A stretch of DNA of 11,871 nt, taken from the NCBI GenBank assembly GCA_021734725.1, contig JAIPIM010000101.1:1-11871 (forward strand), read 5' to 3'. This stretch comes from Minisyncoccota bacterium (GTDB lineage Bacteria > Verrucomicrobiota > Lentisphaeria > Oligosphaerales > MVZH01). How positions within the stretch are numbered: the first letter of the stretch is position 1; the number at the start of each line of letters is the position of its first letter. A program made the translations under genes and the position numbers. Shown here in pieces: positions 1-5,964 of the stretch. Under the pieces are notes generated by a model that worked only from the letters and a program-made list of their open reading frames with translations, had not been told where the DNA came from and made no database searches.

Positions 1-1242
1 CCGGCCACTGTCGCTATGGATCAGGATGTGCTGGTGGAAGAGCCGGACAGTACACTGCGTGATGATGGGGTGGGTGCCGTACCGGCAGGCAAACCGGAGG
101 TGGCAATGAAGACGGTTGGTGACGAGCACGGGGAGCCGGAGATGCAAGCGACCCGGCGAGCATTGGATGATCGGGCGCCAGCGCTGGGACGGGCACCGGC
201 CGCCGCGCCCAAAGAACCAGCCGCAGCATTTTCCCGCAGCCAATCCGTACAGATGGAAATGGAGGAAGCCGCAGCCGACGGGGTAGGTGCGACGAGGACG
301 GTACCGCGTGAAGCTCCGGGGTCTGGCTTTGCGGCCCTAAGGGAGGAGACAAGGTTGGCCGAAGGGGGAGCTTTGGCAGCGGCACGAATGCGAACAGAGG
401 CTGTGTCGGAAAACGCAAATGAGAAAGCCGACCGTGAGCTGTCTTTTGCGGCAGCGGCACGCGTCCAACCGCTGGTGAAAGTCAGAGAATATCTTGAGCG
501 TGGCGAGTGGCCGCCTCCCAATGCAGTGCATGCGGTCGCCTTAATTGACAGTTTTCAATATGTGTATCTCCAACCGGCCGACGGAACCTTTCGGATTACA
601 GTTTCAATGATGCCGTCGCCCTTTCACGAGGATTTAACGATTCTCAGTGTCGGCATACAGGCACGCAAGGGAAATGGCGTCGTTCTGGAAAAAGCAGGCC
701 TTGGAAGCACGCTCCCTATTGTAGCAGACAACGTGAACGTCCGTGTTGAATACACCCCTGATCGTGTACGGCGCTATCATAGATTTGCCGATGAGACCAA
801 GAAAACGTTCCGCGCCGGCTCGATTGTCGACCCTCTTCATGTAGGACCATGGGCAGCAGGTCATGCACTGACATTGCTGTACGAGCTTGAGTTGACAGAG
901 GGATACGTGTCCGCGGGGAACGATCAGAATCTTGGCGTTGTGCATGTGGAGTATCAGGACCCGACGGACAAGAAGACCATTGAAATCGCGGAATACTTCG
1001 GGAAAAATGGTGTCAGCAAAGACGGGTTCAAGGAATCCCCGGGGTTGGTACTGGCCGCGTGTGTGGGTGAGTTTGCAATGATTGTAAATAGAGGTGAGGA
1101 TGCGTATAAGGGAGAGCTTGCGGAGGTCCAACGGCAATTGCAAACGTTAGGGAAGGCCATTTCGCAAAACAGTGATTTGCAGGAACTTATGCAGTTGGTG
1201 AATCAGGCTCGGCGGGTGGCGGTCGGTCGTGAAGAAGAGTAG
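1..1242 (+). CDS. YfbK-like protein lacking its VWA domain (partial, 5' end outside window)
   Basis: The reading frame is open to the left edge. The first ATG is at base 16, but no ribosome binding site precedes it and homologues extend further N-terminally, so I treat the gene as 5'-partial. Numbering from that ATG (408 aa), residues 1-150 are a low-complexity linker rich in Ala, Glu, Arg and Pro. Residues about 153-215 match the YfbK N-terminal domain (VREYLERGEWPPPNAV, then FQYVYLQPADGTF, SPFHEDLTILSVGIQARK). Residues about 235-405 match the YfbK C-terminal domain (DUF3520; VEYTPDRVRRYHRF, GHALTLLYELEL). In YfbK proteins a VWA domain of about 180 aa with a DxSxS metal site sits between these two; here only about 20 residues do. 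Relatives in PVC bacteria often sit beside ECF sigma factor genes, and the upstream side is not visible here. The function of the family is unknown. It ends 16 bp from the convergent miaA. Confidence 0.7.
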   Translation, partial: PATVAMDQDVLVEEPDSTLRDDGVGAVPAGKPEVAMKTVGDEHGEPEMQATRRALDDRAPALGRAPAAAPKEPAAAFSRSQSVQMEMEEAAADGVGATRTVPREAPGSGFAALREETRLAEGGALAAARMRTEAVSENANEKADRELSFAAAARVQPLVKVREYLERGEWPPPNAVHAVALIDSFQYVYLQPADGTFRITVSMMPSPFHEDLTILSVGIQARKGNGVVLEKAGLGSTLPIVADNVNVRVEYTPDRVRRYHRFADETKKTFRAGSIVDPLHVGPWAAGHALTLLYELELTEGYVSAGNDQNLGVVHVEYQDPTDKKTIEIAEYFGKNGVSKDGFKESPGLVLAACVGEFAMIVNRGEDAYKGELAEVQRQLQTLGKAISQNSDLQELMQLVNQARRVAVGREEE

Positions 1243-1258
1243 CCCCGTCCGACACTGT

Positions 1259-2284
1259 TTAGTTTGCCCGTGGGCCGTATAAGCGGTCTTTGAGACGCAG
1301 CATGGGGGGCGGCAGTTTGTCTCCGCGCAGAAATTGCTCGACGTACTTGGCAGCCTTGTCCGGGTCACCTTTTGGTATCCAGTAAATATCTTTGCCTTCC
1401 CTCTCCATTTTGCGGAACCAGACATCCTGTGACTTGGCGAACCGACGTATTTTTGCCAGCAATTGCGCGCGCATGTCCTCAACCGTCAATTCCCCCATCA
1501 GACAGCGAGCAACATAGCGATACTCGAGCCCGAAAGACTGTAACCGCTCCCACGTCAATCCTTCCTTGTCATGGAGGCTCTGGACCTCTTCCACCAACCC
1601 TTTCTGCAAGCGCTGCTCCAAGCGTTTTTCAATCCGGGCATGAACGGTTTTACGATGGTAGTAGGGTGCAATCAACAGGGCGTTCAACCGCAGTTCAGGG
1701 AGATCGCTGTCGTTGTGCCCGCGTGTACGAGCAATTTCCAGTCCCCGGAGAATGCGCTTTCGTTGTGTCTTATCGGTTCGCTCGTAGATGTCCGGCGCTT
1801 CTTGTTGGAGTTTCACCAGGAGCTGTTCTCTGCCGAGTTGCTCCAATGTTCTTCGCAGGTCTTGGGTTGGCGGGCCACCCTCCATTTTGTAGTTTTCCAG
1901 CAACGCGTTGATATACAGGGGGGTGCCACCAACAATGAAGGCCTGTTTTCCGGCGTTCACAATTCCGCGGAGAGCGGTTCGTGCATCTTTCAGATAGTGA
2001 AACAGGTGGTACGTTTGCATGGGGTGGATGAGATCGACCAGATGAACGGGCACCCTATCCGCTCCGCTGCCGTATTCATTGAGGTCTTTGCCTGTACCGA
2101 TATCCATGCCCCGGTATACCTGGCGCGAATCGGCGCTGACGATTTCGCCATTGAAGCGTCGTGCGAGGTCGACGCCCAACCGTGTTTTGCCGGTTGCCGT
2201 CGGGCCGAGAACGATAACTGCCCTGAGGTCTTGTCCGTTCGCTTCTGAGGGGGCCGGGGAAGAAAATGTCTGATCTATTGTCAT
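1259..2284 (-). CDS. miaA: tRNA dimethylallyltransferase MiaA
   Basis: MiaA transfers a dimethylallyl group from DMAPP to N6 of A37 in tRNAs reading UNN codons (i6A37), the first step towards ms2i6A; it is cytosolic. The 341-aa product has the P-loop GPTATGKT (27-34), the SADSRQVY motif with catalytic Asp52, DIGTGKDLNEYG (61-72), VHLVDLIHP (80-88), IVGGTPLY with Thr121 (117-124), and RILRGLEIAR (177-186). Residues 204-240 fit the tRNA-gripping insertion. The C-terminal FGLEYRYVARCLMGEL and AKSQDVWFRKMER replace the more common GYxE and AKRQ forms; the GLEYRY type is seen in Bacteroidetes-like MiaA, and the Ser in AKSQ is unusual. The N-terminal 20 residues and the C-terminal 30 extend past the core. 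The start ATG overlaps the TGA of the upstream ybbR gene (ATGA) and has no Shine-Dalgarno of its own, implying translational coupling. It is the last gene of the cdaA operon. Confidence 0.95.
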   Translation of the reverse strand: MTIDQTFSSPAPSEANGQDLRAVIVLGPTATGKTRLGVDLARRFNGEIVSADSRQVYRGMDIGTGKDLNEYGSGADRVPVHLVDLIHPMQTYHLFHYLKDARTALRGIVNAGKQAFIVGGTPLYINALLENYKMEGGPPTQDLRRTLEQLGREQLLVKLQQEAPDIYERTDKTQRKRILRGLEIARTRGHNDSDLPELRLNALLIAPYYHRKTVHARIEKRLEQRLQKGLVEEVQSLHDKEGLTWERLQSFGLEYRYVARCLMGELTVEDMRAQLLAKIRRFAKSQDVWFRKMEREGKDIYWIPKGDPDKAAKYVEQFLRGDKLPPPMLRLKDRLYGPRAN

Positions 2285-3321
2285 TCGGTATCCGCGGGCG
2301 GCACGGCATGGTGGGAGTCGGATGAGGTATCGTTTTTGTCCTCTGGTTTTGGCGCGGGGGGGGGTGAGTCCGTCCCACCGACTGCAATGACGACGTCAAC
2401 ATCCGGCGGGTGTACGTATTCGACGGTCACTCGGGAAGGTCCTTCCACCCAGGCGTTCACTGGGAACGTATAGCGTCCGGGACTGCTGACCGAGGTAATG
2501 TCGACAAACGGGCGGACGGCGTGGTCCTTCAACGCATCCAGCACCGATTTTGAACCGCGAACCGTAACTTGTGCTTTCGGAAGGGGTCCCTTCACTTGCA
2601 GAGCACTGTCCTTGTTTTTCAGGATTCGGATCGGCAGATCAGTGAAGGCTTTCTGCCCACTGTGCCTGGCGACTTCGTAGGCGATATGAACACTCTTGGG
2701 GCTGACATCCACGCGTGGTATGGGGATTAAGCGCACTTCGTCCATTTCGAAGTTTTCCACCAGTGACTCGTCAAGTATAACCGCTTCCGTCATGATGTCA
2801 TCGATTTCGTTGACGATCTTACTGGGACCGGCGATCGTCACGGTAGATGGAACAACCGTGCGTTCCACGATTTTATACCCATAACCCGGCTCGCCACTTT
2901 CGCGGACACGCACGGGGACATCTTTACTCACAATGCGATCCAATTGCACGCGAATATTCTCAGGAGTAATGGATGTCACTTTCGTGCCTGGGGGTTCGTT
3001 CACGTCATCGGCGGACAAGTGCAGATCGTAGTAATAAACACCTTCGGGGACAACCGGGATTCGAGCTGCGAGCGTGATATCGGAACTCTGCAAGTCTTCC
3101 AGCCGACGCCGTGCGCCGCGAAGAGTGACCGTGGCCGTCTCGATTTTGCGGTCAAGAAACAACTTGTCAGCGGGGTAACGAAGCGACACGGGGACATCAT
3201 GAAACGTCTCGAAGTCATGCAGCTGGTTGGACACCGCCAGCCATATGAGCACGGCGAAGAACGTTGCTACGAACTTCCGCGAAAAATCGCGTGCAATAAA
3301 CTTGGGAACATGCAGTCTCAT
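2281..3321 (-). CDS. cdaR: YbbR-domain protein, probable regulator of the diadenylate cyclase CdaA
   Basis: A 346-aa membrane-anchored protein. A basic N-terminus (RDFSRKF) leads into one transmembrane helix at about 17-31 (FVATFFAVLIWLAVS), after which the rest would lie outside the membrane. The body holds three YbbR-type beta repeats at about 40-128, 133-216 and 225-310, each with the same core: VTLRGARRRLEDLQ (65-78), VTIAGPSKIVNEID (161-174) and VTVRGSKSVLDALK (252-265). The C-terminal 30 residues are a Pro/Asp/Ser-rich tail. In Firmicutes YbbR (CdaR) binds CdaA and modulates c-di-AMP synthesis; the neighbour here is a CdaA, so the same pairing is inferred. The start overlaps the cdaA stop by four bases (ATGA), and its own stop overlaps the miaA start in the same way. 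Three repeats is a usual number, though it varies within the family. Confidence 0.88.
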   Translation of the reverse strand: MRLHVPKFIARDFSRKFVATFFAVLIWLAVSNQLHDFETFHDVPVSLRYPADKLFLDRKIETATVTLRGARRRLEDLQSSDITLAARIPVVPEGVYYYDLHLSADDVNEPPGTKVTSITPENIRVQLDRIVSKDVPVRVRESGEPGYGYKIVERTVVPSTVTIAGPSKIVNEIDDIMTEAVILDESLVENFEMDEVRLIPIPRVDVSPKSVHIAYEVARHSGQKAFTDLPIRILKNKDSALQVKGPLPKAQVTVRGSKSVLDALKDHAVRPFVDITSVSSPGRYTFPVNAWVEGPSRVTVEYVHPPDVDVVIAVGGTDSPPPAPKPEDKNDTSSDSHHAVPPADTE

Positions 3322-4181
3322 GCGTCTTCAGTGTCCTGGGTTCTCAGTTCAGTTTCTTCCACGTCCTGCTGAAGATCTTTCAGGCGTGGAGTGAGCCCCG
3401 TACGCTGCTGGTTCGTCTGGACAAGGTGCTTCACGAGGTGTCGTTCCAAGCGCTGTCGGTTCAGGCCGCGCACCAATCGTCCCTTGTACGCCAGGCTGAT
3501 GGCGCCCGATTCTTCCGACACGATCAACACCACGGCATCCGTCTCTTCAGTAAGACCGACGCCGGCCCTGTGTCGTGTTCCCAGACTCTTACTCATCTCG
3601 GGATCCCGCGTGAGGGGAAAAATGCAGCCGGCAGCCAAAATAACGCCTCCGTTGATAATGACTCCGCCGTCATGCAACGGGGTGTTGGGGAAGAAGAACG
3701 TGGTCAGGAGTTCTTTTGTCAGCGGCGCCTGGATTCGGGTTCCGGTTTCACAAATGGCGCGCATCCCGATATCGCGTTGAATGGCAATAAGGGCTCCAAT
3801 GCGGTGGCTTGCCAGAAACAACACACTATTAACCAATACGTCTACGCGTTCCCGCTCGCGCCTCGATGTACTGCGAAGGCGAACCTGGCTGCTGCCAATT
3901 TCCGCAAAGGCACGCCGAATTTCCGGTTGGAAAATGATCAGCACGGAGAGCGCGGCCAGAGCCCACATTTTTGTAACAAGCCATTCGATCACTTCCAGTC
4001 CTAGGTAACGGGACATAAAACTGAGAAGCAGCGCCACAATCGTGAAACCGGCAAGTATCGGCGCCCCTCGTGTTCCCCGCATAAAGACGAGTGCTGAGTA
4101 GATGAGAAACGCCAGAAGCGCTATTTCAAATACGATTCGCAGATACACAGAAATATAATTCAACAAATAAACGAACTGCAT
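3318..4181 (-). CDS. cdaA: Diadenylate cyclase CdaA (c-di-AMP synthase)
   Basis: CdaA condenses two ATP into cyclic di-AMP, a messenger that controls potassium/osmolyte transport and envelope homeostasis in other bacteria. The 287-aa product has three N-terminal transmembrane helices (about 14-33, 40-58, 68-84), then a cytosolic DAC domain (about 85-255). Seen there are FQPEIRRAFAEIG (84-96), the PLHDGGVIINGG motif (168-179) and the GTRHRAGVG motif (201-209), the two active-site signatures. The first is normally DGA; here it reads DGG (171-173), a conservative change probably compatible with activity. The C-terminal 30 residues are charged and likely coiled. It is the first gene of a leftward operon with ybbR/cdaR and miaA. 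The start codon has no clear Shine-Dalgarno sequence; I chose it because the first membrane helix follows directly. No convincing promoter could be picked upstream. Confidence 0.95.
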   Translation of the reverse strand: MQFVYLLNYISVYLRIVFEIALLAFLIYSALVFMRGTRGAPILAGFTIVALLLSFMSRYLGLEVIEWLVTKMWALAALSVLIIFQPEIRRAFAEIGSSQVRLRSTSRRERERVDVLVNSVLFLASHRIGALIAIQRDIGMRAICETGTRIQAPLTKELLTTFFFPNTPLHDGGVIINGGVILAAGCIFPLTRDPEMSKSLGTRHRAGVGLTEETDAVVLIVSEESGAISLAYKGRLVRGLNRQRLERHLVKHLVQTNQQRTGLTPRLKDLQQDVEETELRTQDTEDA

Positions 4182-4286
4182 GATTCGTACAGGCGTGTGC
4201 CCCAGTTTGAAGGTTGGGCGATTGACCTTGCCGACCGTTTATCGTATGGTCGCGTGGTTTCAGGTTTCAGGTTACCGGAGCAATTC

Positions 4287-4328
4287 TCGTTCTTAGTTCT
4301 TGGTTCGTCGTTTTTGAACTAAGAACGA
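4287..4328. repeat. 13-bp perfect inverted repeat in a GTTCTT/GTTCGT-rich block
   Basis: The arms TCGTTCTTAGTTC (4287-4299) and GAACTAAGAACGA (4316-4328) are exact reverse complements around a 16-nt loop. The loop and the flank up to 4350 carry more of the same words (TTCTTGGTTCGT at 4297-4308; ACCACGAAC and CGAACGAC up to 4350). No U-tract follows in either direction, so it is not a standard terminator. Related words recur at 8185-8238, so it may be a small dispersed repeat. Confidence 0.65.
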
Positions 4329-4347
4329 AGAACCACGAACAACGAAC

Positions 4348-4377
4348 GACTCGCGCGAAGGCTATTTCGCAAGAGTC
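4348..4377. repeat. Imperfect hairpin next to the GTT-rich repeat
   Basis: The arms GACTCGCGCGAA (4348-4359) and TTCGCAAGAGTC (4366-4377) pair at 10 of 12 positions around a 6-nt loop. It directly abuts the GTT-rich block. No U-run follows. It could be an attenuator-like or processing hairpin in a leader, a protein site, or the flank of a repeat element; the sequence does not decide. Confidence 0.45.
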
Positions 4378-4379
4378 TC

Positions 4380-4408
4380 TACACATTACTATAGAAGAAA
4401 GTTATACT
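4380..4408 (+). promoter_or_regulatory. Candidate sigma-70-type promoter for the PRPP-synthetase-like gene
   Basis: TACACA (4380-4385, 4 of 6 to consensus), a 17-bp spacer and TATACT (4403-4408, 5 of 6). The -10 lies inside the palindrome AAAGT-TAT-ACTTT (4398-4410), which could be an operator. It would give a leader of about 150 nt. An alternative start site is the extended -10 near 4535. Pattern match only. Confidence 0.3.
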
Positions 4409-4534
4409 TTGTCACGTGGCGACAGTGAGATACGGATGGATTTTCAATGGCTTCATGGTACTTTAGAGCCGGTGTTGTTGTAGGACATAGACTTAACCTG
4501 GAAACGGTCATGCGTACCTCATCCACAGACGTTC

Positions 4535-4554
4535 TGGTATAAAGAGTCACGAGG
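4535..4554 (+). promoter_or_regulatory. Extended -10 element and ribosome binding site ahead of the PRPP-synthetase-like gene
   Basis: TGGTATAAA (4535-4543) fits an extended -10 (TGnTATAAT) but has no recognisable -35. GAGG at 4551-4554 lies 8 nt before the ATG at 4563 and supports that start. If the -10 is used, the leader would be only about a dozen bases long. Confidence 0.35.
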
Positions 4555-4562
4555 CACGGATC

Positions 4563-5753
4563 ATGGACAGTCGTTTACTCGTGGTCAGCAGCGTCTCCGA
4601 CGATCCTTTTGCGATCGATGTCGCCCATTTCTTCGGGCAGACCGCGGAGATCGCCGATCTCATTTCGCTGAAACGCTTTGCAAACACTGAAGTCTGCCCC
4701 CGCTTTATCAGTGACGAACGGGATTACGGGAATGTGGGGAATCGGCTTCAGGGCATGACGGTCATAATTGTCTCCACGTGTTGCGGAAATCACACCCGGA
4801 ACGCTTTAGCTATGCGCAATTGTCTGGTGGGACGCGCCGCCAAAGACAATGGGGCGGAGCACGTTGTCCTGGTTGAACCTGACCTTTACTACAGTGCACA
4901 AGACAGGGGACCCCGTCCAGACCATGGAACTGTTGATTTCGAGCGGTCCAGCGACGATTACAAGAAGTTTGACGGACAACCGTTCTCCTCCCGTCTCTAT
5001 GCTCAGCTCTTGCAAACCAGCGGGGTCGATGAAGTTGTGACTATTCACAATCATTCCGTGGCGGTGGAGCGACTGTTTGCCGATGTTTTCGAGGGGCGTT
5101 TCCATAATTTGTCCCCTGCCAGTCTTTACGCTGATTACCTGGTGTCGGACACCATAGATGGGGTTGTGGGAAAACCGGCGGGCGTCGTCCTGTGCGCCCC
5201 CGATGAAGGCGCGGCAGCGTTTGTCCGGTCAATCTATGACGCTATCATGAGCGCTTCGGAAAGCATGTTGCTGACACCGTCCGTCGGTATGCTTTTTATG
5301 CAGAAAAGACGGTCGGGTGAGCGTCGGGTTGAAATTAGGCCGGTGAGCGATTCACCGGTGCAACTGGACAGCCTGACGGGCCACGATGTAATCGTCTTCG
5401 ATGACATGGTGCGCACCGGTTATACCATCATGGAGTGCTGCACGAAACTGAAAGAAGCTGGAGCCCGCCGGGTGGTGTTCGTAGTAACGCACTTTCATTC
5501 ATCCGACGAGGTCAAGGAAAATCTTAATACTCCAGCAATTGACGAAATCATTACCACGAACACACTTCCGGCTATTTTGAATCGCGATATGCAGGGGCGA
5601 TTGCGAAAAAAAATGCTTGTTTTGAAGATCGAGAAGTGGATTGCACGCTTTCTTCTCGACCGTTTCGGATTGCATCATCCAGTGACAACTCCTCCACTGT
5701 ACGCCATCGACATGTCATCCAAAAATCGCAGGACCGCCAGGTCAACGCGATAG
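4563..5753 (+). CDS. Diverged ribose-phosphate pyrophosphokinase (PRPP synthetase) family protein
   Basis: PRPP synthetase moves pyrophosphate from ATP to ribose 5-phosphate, feeding purine, pyrimidine, His and Trp synthesis. The 396-aa product follows the Prs fold: RFANTEV (38-44, the F-x-N-x-E base-binding segment), YYSAQDRGPR (109-118, equivalent to YARQDR), VVTIHNHS (158-165, catalytic-His segment), KRR (248-250, flexible loop), VIVFDDMVRTGYTI (276-289, PRPP loop) and IDEIITTNTLP (326-336, like the end of Prs). Several positions differ from standard Prs: the first Arg of YARQDR is Ala112, the Asp before the catalytic His is His162, and DTGGT reads RTGYT. It is about 80 aa longer than usual Prs (about 315 aa), partly from extra residues after 118 and a basic tail from about 345. 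The start is supported by GAGG 8 nt upstream. It may be the cell's Prs, a paralogue, or a relative with another substrate. Confidence 0.8.
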   Translation: MDSRLLVVSSVSDDPFAIDVAHFFGQTAEIADLISLKRFANTEVCPRFISDERDYGNVGNRLQGMTVIIVSTCCGNHTRNALAMRNCLVGRAAKDNGAEHVVLVEPDLYYSAQDRGPRPDHGTVDFERSSDDYKKFDGQPFSSRLYAQLLQTSGVDEVVTIHNHSVAVERLFADVFEGRFHNLSPASLYADYLVSDTIDGVVGKPAGVVLCAPDEGAAAFVRSIYDAIMSASESMLLTPSVGMLFMQKRRSGERRVEIRPVSDSPVQLDSLTGHDVIVFDDMVRTGYTIMECCTKLKEAGARRVVFVVTHFHSSDEVKENLNTPAIDEIITTNTLPAILNRDMQGRLRKKMLVLKIEKWIARFLLDRFGLHHPVTTPPLYAIDMSSKNRRTARSTR

Positions 5754-5847
5754 TTGCGGTGTCATTGGGCCCGGGCAACCCGGCACGACGGTGCTTACAT
5801 GCCAAGCAGATACCTTCCCGTAGCGTCCCTACGAGAGGAGAGTAATC

Positions 5848-5964
5848 ATGCAATTAAGCAGAGACCGCGGCGGGTGTCGGAGCGAGCGGACGGGTTGGTT
5901 TACTCGGGCTGCCGGTCCGCGGTTCGTAAGACAAGCGCGGTACGTGTTGGGAGGTAGACTTTGA
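5848..5964 (+). CDS. Possible 38-aa basic small protein
   Basis: GAGGAG (5835-5840) lies 7 nt before ATG 5848, one of the best ribosome binding sites in the window, and a 38-codon frame follows to TGA 5962-5964. The product is Arg/Gly-rich (begins MQLSRDRGGCRSERTGWF) with no recognisable domain. Just upstream is a 5-bp hairpin, CGTAG/CTACG (5819-5833). It starts about 95 nt after the Prs-like gene, and from 5900 it is antisense to the 3' end of the branching enzyme gene. The overlap and the lack of known relatives make it uncertain; it could be chance. Confidence 0.22.
   Translation: MQLSRDRGGCRSERTGWFTRAAGPRFVRQARYVLGGRL

Larger units (their letters stand above)
4182..4562. other. Non-coding region between divergent cdaA and the PRPP-synthetase-like gene
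   Basis: This 381-bp gap must hold the promoters of the leftward cdaA operon and of the rightward gene. It contains a tandem 7-bp repeat GGTTTCA (4256-4269), a GTTCTT/GTTCGT-rich block that folds back on itself (4287-4350), a second hairpin (4348-4377), a short palindrome AAAGT-TAT-ACTTT (4398-4410), and two weak rightward promoter candidates. I see no tRNA, no riboswitch consensus and no credible ORF. Confidence 0.7.

Noticed and set aside
1571..2248. Open frame of 225 aa opposite miaA
   Set aside because: The opposite strand encodes a complete MiaA with all motifs; this is a shadow frame.
4436..4483. Fifteen-codon ORF in the leader of the PRPP-synthetase-like gene
   Set aside because: It is too short, has only a weak GAG before its ATG, and has no run of regulatory codons that would suggest an attenuator.
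4182..4562. tRNA gene, riboswitch (including the c-di-AMP ydaO type) or CRISPR repeat in the large gap
   Set aside because: I found no cloverleaf, no TTCGA-type T-loop, no riboswitch consensus and no regularly spaced direct repeats.
5771..5783. CCGGG-CAA-CCCGG hairpin as a terminator after the PRPP-synthetase-like gene
   Set aside because: The stem is only 5 bp and no U-run follows on either strand, so I could not support a terminator call.
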